Below the pieces are notes generated by a model that was not told the origin of the DNA, did no database searches, and worked only from the letters and a program-made list of their open reading frames with translations. 13,806 bases of DNA. Source: an uncultured Eubacteriales bacterium (GTDB lineage: Bacteria > Bacillota > Clostridia > Oscillospirales > Oscillospiraceae). The stretch's first letter is position 1. Every line of letters starts with the position of its first letter. The stretch is taken from assembly GCA_900546295.1 (NCBI GenBank), contig URCK01000047.1:1-13806 (forward strand), given 5' to 3'. This document shows, one piece after another, positions 1-6,714 of this stretch. A program made the translations under genes and the position numbers.

Positions 1-624
1 GTCTTCACCGGCCCCAACGGCGGCGGCAAGACGACGCTCGCCAAGGTCATCATGGGCCTTGTCACGCCCACGGGCGGCCGCATCCTCTACAATGGGCAGG
101 ACATCACGCATCTCGGCATCACCGAGCGCGCGCGTCTCGGCATCAGCTACGGCTTCCAGCAGCCGCCGCGCTTCAAGGGCATCACCGTGCGCGACCTTCT
201 GACCATTGCCTCGGGCGATGACAGTCTCAGCAAGGACAAGTGCTGCAAGTATCTCACGCAGGTGGGTCTCTGCGCCAACGACTATCTCGACCGCGAGGTG
301 GACGTCTCCCTCTCCGGCGGCGAGGTCAAGCGCATCGAGATCGCAACGCTCCTTGCCCGCGGCAGCGAGACAATGATCTTCGACGAGCCGGAGGCCGGCA
401 TTGACCTCTGGAGCTTCGCGCGCCTGACCGAGACCTTCGAGCAGCTGCGCCGTCAGGAAACGGCCACGATGATCATCATCTCTCACCAGGAGCGCATCAT
501 CCAGCTGGCCGACGAGATCATCGTCGTCAGCGGCGGCGAGCTGAAGCATCGCGGCAGCACCAAGGAAATTTTCCCGCTCATCATGGCGGACACGCTGGGC
601 TCCTGCCCGGTGCTGAACAAGTAA
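1..624 (+). CDS. sufC: SufC-like Fe-S cluster assembly ATPase (5' end outside window)
   Basis: The frame is open from base 1, so the start lies upstream and 207 residues are visible. The first residues carry Walker A (GPNGGGKTT). The Q-loop (GFQQP) is near visible residue 53, the ABC signature LSGGE near 105, Walker B (MIFDEPEAGID) near 125-135, and the H-loop histidine follows in IISHQER. The EPEAGID and LSGGEVKR wording is typical of SufC rather than of importer ATPases, and no membrane partner is adjacent. In the family, SufC hydrolyses ATP in the cytoplasm to drive rearrangement of a SufB/SufD-type scaffold during Fe-S cluster assembly. It ends 15 bases before the scaffold gene, with which it is surely co-transcribed. 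Only roughly the first 30-40 residues are missing, by comparison with usual SufC length (about 245). A cysteine desulfurase and sulfur carrier are not in view. Confidence 0.88.
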   Translation, partial: VFTGPNGGGKTTLAKVIMGLVTPTGGRILYNGQDITHLGITERARLGISYGFQQPPRFKGITVRDLLTIASGDDSLSKDKCCKYLTQVGLCANDYLDREVDVSLSGGEVKRIEIATLLARGSETMIFDEPEAGIDLWSFARLTETFEQLRRQETATMIIISHQERIIQLADEIIVVSGGELKHRGSTKEIFPLIMADTLGSCPVLNK

Positions 625-639
625 GGAGGGTTTCACACT

Positions 640-1563
640 ATGATTACCGAGATCGACGCTTCCCTGCTTGAAAAGATCGCCGACCTGACGGGCAAGCCCG
701 TCGGCGCGTTCAACATCCGAAAGGACAGCGGCTGCGAAGCGCGCCAGTCCACCGAGCATATCGCCATCGACCCGCAGCCGGAGGGCAAGAGCGGCATCGT
801 CATCCGCATCAAGGACGGCACGAAGGGCGAGCAGTGCCACATCCCCGTCATCATCAGCAAGAGCGGCGTGACCGAAATGGTCTACAACGATTTCTACGTT
901 GGCGAGAACTGCGACGTTGAGATCGTCGCGGGCTGCGGCATCCACAACTCCGGCTGCAATGAAAGCCGCCATGACGGCATCCACACCTTCTACGTCTCCA
1001 AGAACTCTCACGTGCGCTACGTGGAGAAGCACTACGGCGAGGGTGACGGCAGCGGCACACGCGTGATGAACCCCACCACCATCGTCTACCTTGACGAAGG
1101 CGCAACCATCCAGATGGATACCGTGCAGATCCGCGGCATCGACTCCACCGTGCGCAAGACGAAGATCGTCTGCGGCAAGGGCGCCGAGGCCGTCGTCACC
1201 GAGAGACTGCTGACACACGGCAAGCAGCTCGCCGAGAGCGACATGGAGATCGATCTCAACGGCGAGGACTCCCGCGGCCGCGTCATTTCGCGCTCCGTCG
1301 CACAGGACGAGTCCAAGCAGGTCTTCCACCCCGTAGTCGTCGGCAACGATAAGTGCTTCGGCCACGTCCAGTGCGACTCGATCATCATGGGCAAGGCAAC
1401 GATCGAGTCCATCCCCGCCATCACCGCCAACTCGACTGAGGCGCAGCTCATCCACGAGGCCGCCATCGGCAAGATCGCGGGCGACCAGCTCTTAAAGCTC
1501 CAGACGCTGGGGCTGACCGAGGAAGAGGCCGAGGATCGCATCCTCAAGGGCTTCCTCGCCTGA
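640..1563 (+). CDS. SufB/SufD-family Fe-S scaffold protein, short form
   Basis: The protein has 307 residues, well short of classical SufB (about 470) or SufD (about 430), and resembles the short scaffolds found with SufC in anaerobic Clostridia and archaea. The beta-helix core spans roughly residues 50-265. The C-terminal segment has the family pattern GHVQCDS (His242, Cys245), a proline-containing strand near 259 and IHEAAIGKI (Glu273), then a helical LTEEEAEDRILKGFL tail. Cys245 and Glu273 sit where SufB has the cysteine and glutamate implicated in cluster building; this is alignment by eye. An AGGAGGG Shine-Dalgarno precedes ATG 640. It is the second gene of a sufC-sufB pair and is followed by a strong terminator. 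Most likely it forms a homodimeric scaffold with the ATPase, replacing the SufB/SufD heterodimer. Confidence 0.85.
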   Translation: MITEIDASLLEKIADLTGKPVGAFNIRKDSGCEARQSTEHIAIDPQPEGKSGIVIRIKDGTKGEQCHIPVIISKSGVTEMVYNDFYVGENCDVEIVAGCGIHNSGCNESRHDGIHTFYVSKNSHVRYVEKHYGEGDGSGTRVMNPTTIVYLDEGATIQMDTVQIRGIDSTVRKTKIVCGKGAEAVVTERLLTHGKQLAESDMEIDLNGEDSRGRVISRSVAQDESKQVFHPVVVGNDKCFGHVQCDSIIMGKATIESIPAITANSTEAQLIHEAAIGKIAGDQLLKLQTLGLTEEEAEDRILKGFLA

Positions 1564-1577
1564 GCGACAAAACAGCA

Positions 1578-1613
1578 AAAAAACGAGATACCCGATCGGG
1601 TATCTCGTTTTTT
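1578..1613. terminator. Bidirectional intrinsic terminator between convergent genes
   Basis: A perfect 36-base palindrome centred at 1595/1596, with an ACGAGATACCC core flanked by an A-run on the left and a T-run on the right. It gives a stable hairpin followed by a U-tract on either strand. It lies between the SufB-like gene (ends 1563, +) and the YwlG-like gene (ends 1630, -), so it can stop both transcripts. Confidence 0.93.
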
Positions 1614-1629
1614 CATTGCTATCGCTTTC

Positions 1630-2235
1630 TCAGTCGGCAAAATCAGGGTAGCCTTCCTTGAGCGACTCATCATAGATCGCGCGCTCGCCGCCGATGAATT
1701 TGGGGCGCGTGCGCGCAGCCAGCAAAATGGCCTGACCGATATGCTTCTGCGCAAGGCGCACGGGAACGGCGACCTTTTTGAGGTGCATTCCGATCAGCGT
1801 GCCGCCGATGTCGAGTCCCGCGTCGGCGCGGATCTCCTCAAGCGCCACGGGATGGCGGAAGGCCTTGTACGCCGCCGTTGCAAAAGAGCTGCCCGCCTTG
1901 GGCTGGGGCAGGACGTTGACGATCTCGCCGCCGGGCACGGCCTCGTGCTCCACGATGAGCGCGCGGTTCAGATGCTCGCAGCACTGGGCGGCGATGTAAA
2001 CGCCCATGGGCGTGAAGACGCTCGCTAAGCCGCGGAAGATGGCGTCCGCCACCTCCGGCGTTGACCAGCTGCCGACCTGATGGCCGACGACCTCGCTCGT
2101 GCTGCATCCGACCACGACGATCTGGCCGCGGCGCAGATGCGCGCTCTCCGCAAGTTCCCGTGCCGCGCACGCGGCCTCCTGCTCCACCTGCTCAACGAGC
2201 CGGTGGTTTTCCACTTCATGTACCACTCCTGCCAT
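1630..2235 (-). CDS. YwlG / TIGR01440 (UPF0340, DUF436) family protein
   Basis: A 201-residue soluble protein that matches the TIGR01440 family throughout. It has an N-terminal helix, the glycine/serine motif VVGCSTSEVVGHQVGS (residues 41-56), a CCEHLNRALIVE segment (85-95) with two adjacent cysteines, PGGEIVNVLPQPKAGSSFAT (101-120), a DIGGTLIGMHLKKVAVPVR stretch, and a C-terminal RPKFIGGERAIYDE. The family is widespread in Firmicutes and its biochemical role is not established, so I assign none. The start is ATG 2235, preceded by an AGGAAAGGGA purine-rich site. The ECF transporter gene ends 28 bases upstream on the same strand, so the two probably share a transcript. Downstream is the bidirectional terminator. 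Identification is by recognised motifs only. Confidence 0.87.
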   Translation of the reverse strand: MAGVVHEVENHRLVEQVEQEAACAARELAESAHLRRGQIVVVGCSTSEVVGHQVGSWSTPEVADAIFRGLASVFTPMGVYIAAQCCEHLNRALIVEHEAVPGGEIVNVLPQPKAGSSFATAAYKAFRHPVALEEIRADAGLDIGGTLIGMHLKKVAVPVRLAQKHIGQAILLAARTRPKFIGGERAIYDESLKEGYPDFAD

Positions 2236-2263
2236 ATGCTATCCCTTTCCTTTCGAAATGAGA

Positions 2264-2773
2264 TCAGGCAGCCAGCTTCTGCGTCACCTTTGCGCGCTCG
2301 AGCACCGTCACAAGCACCACGCCGACCACAAGGCCGACCGCGCCCTGGAAGATGTTGCCCGGGATGCTCGCCGCGGCGGCAAGCCCCTTGCCCAGCAGCA
2401 TCGAGGCATAGCCAAAGTAGCCGAGCACCATCACGATCTCGCCCACAACGCCGCTCGCGATGCGCGCAGCCGGGCTGCGGCCGAGCTTTTCATAGAGCAG
2501 CGCGGCAAGGAGCGCCACAAGTCCCTTGATGACGAGCGTGCCCGGGGCGTAGTGCGCGTAGCCGAGGAACAGATCCGCGAGCATCGAGCCGATGCCGCCG
2601 GCCGCAAAGCCGTACCACGGGCCGAGCAGCCAGCCCGAGAGCAGCACGAAGCAGTCGCCGAGGTTCACATAGCCCTGCATCGGGGAGGGGATCTGCACGA
2701 CCATCGTCGCTACGCAGACGAGCGCGGCAAGGAGGGCGGCAAGAACAAGCTTTCTGATCTTCTTATCATTCAT
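2264..2773 (-). CDS. ECF transporter S component (substrate-specific membrane subunit)
   Basis: A 169-residue, very hydrophobic protein with about five or six membrane segments. After a short basic N-terminus (MNDKKIRK) come segments near residues 8-28, 40-52, 55-70, 78-93, 108-125 and 138-160. The pattern VNLGDCFVLLSGWLLGPWYGFAAGG followed by GSMLADLF and APGTLVIKGL is characteristic of the PF07155-type S components. Such proteins bind a vitamin or precursor and work with a shared EcfT/EcfA module, which is not in this window. The substrate cannot be told from sequence. The leader of about 25 bases is too short to hold a riboswitch. AAAGGAGCG precedes the ATG. An inverted repeat at 2811-2844 directly upstream of the -10 suggests control by a DNA-binding regulator. 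It is probably co-transcribed with the YwlG-like gene. Confidence 0.87.
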   Translation of the reverse strand: MNDKKIRKLVLAALLAALVCVATMVVQIPSPMQGYVNLGDCFVLLSGWLLGPWYGFAAGGIGSMLADLFLGYAHYAPGTLVIKGLVALLAALLYEKLGRSPAARIASGVVGEIVMVLGYFGYASMLLGKGLAAAASIPGNIFQGAVGLVVGVVLVTVLERAKVTQKLAA

Positions 2774-2803
2774 GGTGGTTCGCTCCTTTGTTGATTTGAT
2801 CGT

Positions 2804-2809
2804 ATTATA
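2804..2809 (-). promoter_or_regulatory. -10 element for the ECF S-component gene
   Basis: On the minus strand these bases read TATAAT, the perfect consensus, 31 bases upstream of the ATG at 2773. At 17-base spacing the -35 position reads ATAGAA, a poor match, so the promoter may need an activator or be intrinsically weak. Confidence 0.6.
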
Positions 2810-2810
2810 C

Positions 2811-2844
2811 CGCGTTCTGGTACTATTTCTATAGTCAGAACACG
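2811..2844. repeat. Imperfect inverted repeat, candidate operator of the ECF S-component promoter
   Basis: Plus-strand arms are CGCGTTCTG (2811-2819) plus ACTAT (2822-2826), and ATAGT (2831-2835) plus CAGAACACG (2836-2844). All positions pair except one mismatch and a two-base bulge, with a four-base centre. The repeat begins one base upstream of the -10 and covers the -35 region, where a repressor or activator dimer would sit. It has no U-tract, so it is unlikely to be a terminator. The regulator is unknown. Confidence 0.5.
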
Positions 2845-2879
2845 GTAAAATATGCAGACCAGTTCAGCAAAGGAACGGA

Positions 2880-2911
2880 GAAAGCGGCGCAACTGCCGCC
2901 GCGCCGCTTTC
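2880..2911 (-). terminator. Hairpin after the small helical-protein gene, probable weak terminator
   Basis: Perfect 11-base arms, GAAAGCGGCGC (2880-2890) and its complement (2901-2911), with a ten-base loop. It begins 16 bases beyond the stop codon of the minus-strand gene. On that strand it is followed by a pyrimidine-rich but interrupted tract (TTTCTCCGTTCC), so termination may be partial. Confidence 0.6.
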
Positions 2912-2926
2912 CGTATCGTGCAAAAA

Positions 2927-3373
2927 TTATTCCTTGGGCTCTTCCTCGCCGGCGGGCGCTTCCTCGCAGGGGCTGTCGCACTCCTTGCTCTCCTCCGCCG
3001 CGGGCGCTTCCTCGTCGCACTTCTTCTCGATCGTCACCTCGATGACCGGCTCTTTCTCCTTCTTGGCGGCGGCAGCTTCGGCTTTGGCCGCTTCATAGGC
3101 AGCGAGATTCTCCTGAGAATCCTTGATAGCCGCAACGATATCGGCGACCGCCTCGGGCGCGTCGCCCTCGAGCGTGGAGACATACCATTCGCCAAGGGCG
3201 CGGTAGTTCTTATCCATGCTGCGGCGCTCAGCGGCCATCTCGTATTCGATCTTGGCCTTATCGGCAACGGCATTTGCCTTTTCGCCGGCAACAGCCGCTA
3301 CCTGCTGCGCCTTCTCGGCGGCAACGAAAGCGACGTCCTGGACCTTCTTGCTGAAGTTATCGAAAAATGCCAT
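2927..3373 (-). CDS. Small alanine/glutamate-rich helical protein with acidic tail, unknown function
   Basis: A 148-residue protein with no signal peptide or membrane segment. Residues 1-50 form an amphipathic, probably coiled-coil helix rich in Ala, Lys and Glu (MAFFDNFSKKVQDV start). Residues 50-75 contain a conserved-looking RALGEWYVSTLEGDAPE segment. Residues 76-105 are another helix, and the tail from about 108 is strongly acidic with three cysteines (119, 132, 136). Small proteins starting MAFFD/MGFFD with a long helix, a GExY motif and sometimes a C-terminal zinc ribbon are common in gut Clostridia. This may be one whose ribbon has degenerated, but that is inference. It has its own good promoter and a GAAAGGAG ribosome site, indicating an independently and possibly well-expressed gene. 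No function can be given. Confidence 0.8.
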   Translation of the reverse strand: MAFFDNFSKKVQDVAFVAAEKAQQVAAVAGEKANAVADKAKIEYEMAAERRSMDKNYRALGEWYVSTLEGDAPEAVADIVAAIKDSQENLAAYEAAKAEAAAAKKEKEPVIEVTIEKKCDEEAPAAEESKECDSPCEEAPAGEEEPKE

Positions 3374-3417
3374 AGTAATGATCTCCTTTCAAACCCTCAC
3401 TTCGGTTTATTACTGTA

Positions 3418-3446
3418 AGTATAAGCTACCCAGTCTTTCTTTTCAA
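3418..3446 (-). promoter_or_regulatory. Sigma-A-type promoter for the small helical-protein gene
   Basis: On the minus strand TTGAAA (3441-3446) and TATACT (3418-3423) are separated by exactly 17 bases, each one substitution from consensus. The predicted start is near 3411, about 38 bases before the ATG. The surrounding 3374-3490 gap is AT-rich, and I see no convincing terminator for glpK in it. Confidence 0.75.
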
Positions 3447-3490
3447 TGGATAAATTCTTATGAAACTATAAATTTTTTGTAACCATTCGC

Positions 3491-4996
3491 TTATTTTTCG
3501 ATCCAGCCCTGCGAGCAGCCCACGGCGCGCTTCCAGCCGCGGTACATCTCCTCGCACTCGAACTGCGCCCGTTCGGGCGTGAAGACGCGCTCGCTTCGGC
3601 GCAGCGCGCAAAGCTCGTCTCTGTCCTTCCACAAGCCCACGGCCAGTCCCGCAAGCGACGCTGCGCCGAAGGCCGTCGTCTCGACCATCGCAGGACGGTC
3701 GACCGGGATGCGCAGAAGATCTGCCTGCAATTGCATCATGAGGTTGCTGACGCTCGCGCCACCGTCCACGCGCAGACCCGAAATTTCGCAGCCCGCGTCC
3801 TGACGCATCGCGGTCATGAGATCCGTCACCTGATAGGCAATCGATTCAAGCACCGCGCGGGCAATGTGCGCCTTCGTCGTGCCGCGCGTGATGCCCACGA
3901 TACAGCCGCGCGCGTACATATCCCAATACGGCGCGCCAAGGCCTGTGAACGCCGGCACAAGGTACACCCCGCCGGTATCGGGGACGCTCTCGGCAAGAAT
4001 GTCGCACTCGTGCGAAGTCGAGATGATCTGCAGTTCGTCGCGCAGCCACTGGATGGCAGAGCCCGCGTTGAAGACGCTGCCCTCGAGGGCGTAGGTCGTC
4101 TCCCCGTTCAGGCTCCATCCCACGGTCGTCACAAGTCCCGCGCGCGAGCGCACCGGCCGAGGACCCACATTCATCAGCGTGAAGCAGCCTGTGCCGTAGG
4201 TATTCTTGGCCTGACCGCGCGCAAAGCAGCCCTGACCGAAGAGCGCCGCCTGCTGGTCGCCCGCCGCGCCGCAGATCGGCACGCCCGCGAGCACCTCAAG
4301 ACCCTCGATGCCCTCCGCCACCGTGCCGTAAACCTCCGCATTCGACACCGGGCGCGGCAGGATGTTCATCGGGATATCCAGCAGCGCGCAAAGCTCTTTA
4401 TCCCACGAAAGTGTGTGGATGTTGAAGAGCATCGTGCGCCCGGCGTTGGAGTAGTCCGTCACATGGACTTTGCCGCCCGTGAGCTTCCAGATGAGCCACG
4501 TTTCCACCGTGCCGAAGAGAATCTCGCCGCGCTCGGCCTTTTCCCGCGCGCCGGGAACATGGTCGAGCAGCCACTTGATCTTCGTGGCGGAGAAGTAGGC
4601 GTCGATCTGAAGGCCCGTCCGCTCGGCCACAAGCTCGCTCACGCCGGTTTTCTCGCGCAGGCTGTCGGCAATGTCCGCCGTGCGGCGGCATTGCCAGACG
4701 ATGGCGTTATAGATGGGCTTGCCGCTCGCGCGATCCCAGAGAATGGTCGTCTCGCGCTGGTTCGTGATGCCGATGCCCGCAACCTCGTGCGCGTGTCCCG
4801 ACTCGCGCAGCGCCTGCGCGGCGACCTCGCGCTCGCTCTCCCAGATCTCCTCCGGGTCATGCTCGACCCAGCCCGGCTGCGGATAGTGCTGCCGGAAGCC
4901 CTTCTGCGCGTGACCTGCAACACTGCCGTCGCGCGAAAAGAGAATGGCGCGCGAGCTGGTCGTGCCCTGATCGAGCGCCAAAATATATCGCTGCAT
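3491..4996 (-). CDS. glpK: Glycerol kinase
   Basis: A full-length FGGY-family kinase of 501 residues (usual length about 500). It phosphorylates glycerol with ATP to sn-glycerol 3-phosphate in the cytoplasm. Visible landmarks are the N-terminal phosphate-binding DQGTTSSRA (9-17), ITNQRETTILWD (77-88), NAIVWQCRR (97-105), ETWLIWKLTGG (165-175), the catalytic GDQQAALFGQ (Asp247), KNTYGTGCF (264-272), ALEGSVFNAG (303-312) and the C-terminal FGGY segment LRVDGGASVSNLMMQLQAD (408-426). The histidine that HPr phosphorylates in many Firmicute GlpKs lies about 14 residues before the catalytic Asp. Here that position appears to be Leu233, so PTS activation may be absent. An AAGGGGG site precedes ATG 4996. 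No glpF or glpD is adjacent. The gene is divergent from a lipase-like hydrolase. Confidence 0.97.
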   Translation of the reverse strand: MQRYILALDQGTTSSRAILFSRDGSVAGHAQKGFRQHYPQPGWVEHDPEEIWESEREVAAQALRESGHAHEVAGIGITNQRETTILWDRASGKPIYNAIVWQCRRTADIADSLREKTGVSELVAERTGLQIDAYFSATKIKWLLDHVPGAREKAERGEILFGTVETWLIWKLTGGKVHVTDYSNAGRTMLFNIHTLSWDKELCALLDIPMNILPRPVSNAEVYGTVAEGIEGLEVLAGVPICGAAGDQQAALFGQGCFARGQAKNTYGTGCFTLMNVGPRPVRSRAGLVTTVGWSLNGETTYALEGSVFNAGSAIQWLRDELQIISTSHECDILAESVPDTGGVYLVPAFTGLGAPYWDMYARGCIVGITRGTTKAHIARAVLESIAYQVTDLMTAMRQDAGCEISGLRVDGGASVSNLMMQLQADLLRIPVDRPAMVETTAFGAASLAGLAVGLWKDRDELCALRRSERVFTPERAQFECEEMYRGWKRAVGCSQGWIEK

Positions 4997-5008
4997 GAAG
5001 ATACCCCC

Positions 5009-5038
5009 TTGTTGGATCAGACTCTCTTATGCTATACT
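5009..5038 (+). promoter_or_regulatory. Candidate promoter for the alpha/beta hydrolase gene
   Basis: TTGTTG (5009-5014) and TATACT (5033-5038) are 18 bases apart. The predicted start is near 5045, giving a leader of about 40 bases that contains AGGAGGG just before ATG 5086. It sits in the 89-base divergent gap shared with glpK. No clear minus-strand promoter for glpK could be chosen there. Confidence 0.5.
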
Positions 5039-5085
5039 GTAATAGAAGATGATTCTGATTATATCATGCAGGAGGGTTTTGCGCC

Positions 5086-6024
5086 ATGGCAAATTGCAAG
5101 GAATTTTACTTTCCCTCGTCCAACGGTGTTTCCCGCATCCACGCGGCGGAATGGACGCCCGACGGCCCGCCCGTCGCTGTCCTGCAGATCGCGCACGGCG
5201 TGGCGGAGTACGGGATGCGATACGCGCCCTTCGCCGAATTTCTGACAGAGCACGGCTTTGTCGTGGTCGCGAACGACCACCTCGGCCACGGTCTCTCCGC
5301 AGAGAAGGACGCCGAAACGCTCTACTTCGGCCCGCACGACGGCTGGAAGCACGTGGTGGACGATATGTACGCGCTGCGCTGCCGCACGAAGGAGAAATAC
5401 CCCGATCTTCCCTACTTCCTGATGGGGCATTCGATGGGCTCCTTCCTCACGCGCACCTATCTCATCCGCTATCCCGGCACGGTCGACGCCGCCATCATCA
5501 TGGGCACGGGCCAGCAGTCGCCCGCGATCGTTGCAGGTGGGCGCGCCATCGCCAAGGCCGCGGGCAAGCGCCACGGCTTCATCGCCCACTCCCCGCGCGT
5601 GGAAAGCCTCGCCTTCGGCGCGTACAACAAGGCCTTCGCGCCCAACCGCACGGAGGTCGACTGGCTCAGCGTGAGCGAGAACAACGTCGATTCTTACATC
5701 GCCGACCCCCTCTGCGGGCAGAAGACGAGCATCGGCCTTTTCTATGAGATGCTCGGCGGCATCCGCTTCGTCAGTGCGCAGAAGAACATCAACTCGATGA
5801 ACCTCAACACCCCCATTCTCTTCATCGCCGGCGACCGCGACCCCGTCGGCGAGATGGGCAAGGGCGTGAAGCGCGCCTACAGTGCCTTCCGCCGCGCCGG
5901 TGTGCGCGACGTGGAGCTCAAGCTCTACAAGGGGCTGCGGCACGAGATCCTCAACGAGGACTGCCGCGCGGTGGTCTACAACGACCTGCTCGCGTGGATG
6001 CAAAAGCACCTGCCCCAGGCATAA
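5086..6024 (+). CDS. Alpha/beta hydrolase, monoacylglycerol lipase / lysophospholipase type
   Basis: A 312-residue cytoplasmic serine hydrolase of the Hydrolase_4 (PF12146) type with no signal peptide. The oxyanion strand is followed by HGVAEYGMRY (37-46), then NDHLGHGLS (63-71), the nucleophile elbow GHSMGS (Ser116), a lid region from about 140 to 225, the acid in AGDRDPVG (Asp250 or Asp252) and the catalytic histidine in GLRHEILNE (His286). The HG-xxE-x-xxRY start and GHSMGS elbow are typical of bacterial monoacylglycerol lipases and lysophospholipases. An AGGAGGG site precedes the ATG. It is divergent from glycerol kinase. If it releases glycerol from monoacylglycerol, the kinase would consume the product, but that link is inferred from position. 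The exact ester substrate is unknown. Confidence 0.87.
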   Translation: MANCKEFYFPSSNGVSRIHAAEWTPDGPPVAVLQIAHGVAEYGMRYAPFAEFLTEHGFVVVANDHLGHGLSAEKDAETLYFGPHDGWKHVVDDMYALRCRTKEKYPDLPYFLMGHSMGSFLTRTYLIRYPGTVDAAIIMGTGQQSPAIVAGGRAIAKAAGKRHGFIAHSPRVESLAFGAYNKAFAPNRTEVDWLSVSENNVDSYIADPLCGQKTSIGLFYEMLGGIRFVSAQKNINSMNLNTPILFIAGDRDPVGEMGKGVKRAYSAFRRAGVRDVELKLYKGLRHEILNEDCRAVVYNDLLAWMQKHLPQA

Positions 6025-6029
6025 AAGGA

Positions 6030-6060
6030 AAACGGCGGACCGTCAGGCGGTCCGCCGTTT
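6030..6060. terminator. Bidirectional terminator overlapping the 3' end of the CmpB-like gene
   Basis: Arms of 12 bases (A plus ACGGCGGACC and its complement) enclose a seven-base loop. The hairpin follows the hydrolase stop codon by five bases. It also contains the last codons and the TGA (6043-6045) of the convergent minus-strand gene. The U-tract is better on the minus strand (TTTTCCTTTTA) than on the plus strand (TTTCATCGTTTC). Confidence 0.8.
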
Positions 6061-6591
6061 CATCGTTTCAAGTAGTATGCGCGGCGTCAGGGCGTCGATA
6101 TCGTGTGTGATGAGCAGCACGCGGCAGGTGAAGAGGCCGTCGAGCGTGAGGAGGAAGAGCGCGAGCGCCGCCGCGCCGCTCGGAAGGCGCGCGGCAAGGG
6201 AGGCAAGCAGCGGCTGCACATAGCGCAGCGCCAATGCCGAAAGCACGCCCCAGCAGAGGGAAAATGGCAGGCAGATGCGCCCGTTCACGTCGCATTTTGT
6301 CGCGGAATAATCCCAGAAGCGCACGGCGAAGAGCCGTTCATATGCCGCGTGCACGGCATACTCCACCACCGTTGCGGCAAAGGCGCCGAGGAGCACCCTT
6401 GCCCAAAGGCTCGGCACATGTTCCGTCCCCAGCGCCAGCACCGCGAGCATTCCGAGGCCGTAGACCGGGCAGAGCGGCAGGAAGACAAAGCACCTGCGCA
6501 GCCGGTGCTTTGACCGCGTCGCCGCGGCGAAGACCTTTTCCAGCCCCCAGCCCAAAAAACTGTAGAAAATGCCGTACCACAGGTAGACCAT
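6043..6591 (-). CDS. CmpB-family putative ABC transporter permease (PF06541)
   Basis: A 182-residue membrane protein with about five hydrophobic segments (near residues 3-18, 36-55, 62-80, 108-128, 137-158). The family pattern is clear: SFLGWGLEKVF at 11-21, FLPLCPVYGLGML at 37-49, and WDYSATKCDVNGRICLPFSLCWGVL at 93-117. Databases call these proteins putative ABC transporter permeases, but no ATPase accompanies this one and the transport role is not demonstrated. GGAGGAAAGCG precedes the ATG. The last codons lie within the terminator stem shared with the convergent hydrolase gene. It is divergent from the uracil-DNA glycosylase gene with 123 bases between starts. No convincing promoter for it was found in that gap. 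Confidence 0.8.
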   Translation of the reverse strand: MVYLWYGIFYSFLGWGLEKVFAAATRSKHRLRRCFVFLPLCPVYGLGMLAVLALGTEHVPSLWARVLLGAFAATVVEYAVHAAYERLFAVRFWDYSATKCDVNGRICLPFSLCWGVLSALALRYVQPLLASLAARLPSGAAALALFLLTLDGLFTCRVLLITHDIDALTPRILLETMKRRTA

Positions 6592-6657
6592 CGCTTTCCT
6601 CCGCGCCCGTTTTTTTCAGTATGGCCGCCGCGCGCAGAAAAATGCGTGCCGCGCGCG

Positions 6658-6686
6658 TTGCAATGCGCGGGGAATCATGGTAGAAT
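6658..6686 (+). promoter_or_regulatory. Promoter of the uracil-DNA glycosylase gene
   Basis: TTGCAA (6658-6663) and TAGAAT (6681-6686) are separated by exactly 17 bases. The predicted transcription start near 6693 lies after the in-frame ATG at 6646 and before AGGAG (6701-6705) and ATG 6715, which supports the shorter protein. Confidence 0.7.
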
Positions 6687-6714
6687 GGCAAAAAATCGAC
6701 AGGAGAACACCACT

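Noticed and set aside
2811..2844. Inverted repeat read as a terminator for the 2927-3373 gene
   Set aside because: It lacks a U-tract on either strand, and another hairpin (2880-2911) lies closer to that gene's stop codon.
3731..5245. 504-codon open frame on the plus strand
   Set aside because: It is antisense to glpK, Arg/His/Ala-rich as expected from GC-rich shadow frames, has no ribosome site and matches no family I recognise.
6646..6714. Longer N-terminus for the uracil-DNA glycosylase
   Set aside because: The added segment overlaps the promoter, has no ribosome site and does not resemble the family; ATG 6715 has both a proper site and the expected start.
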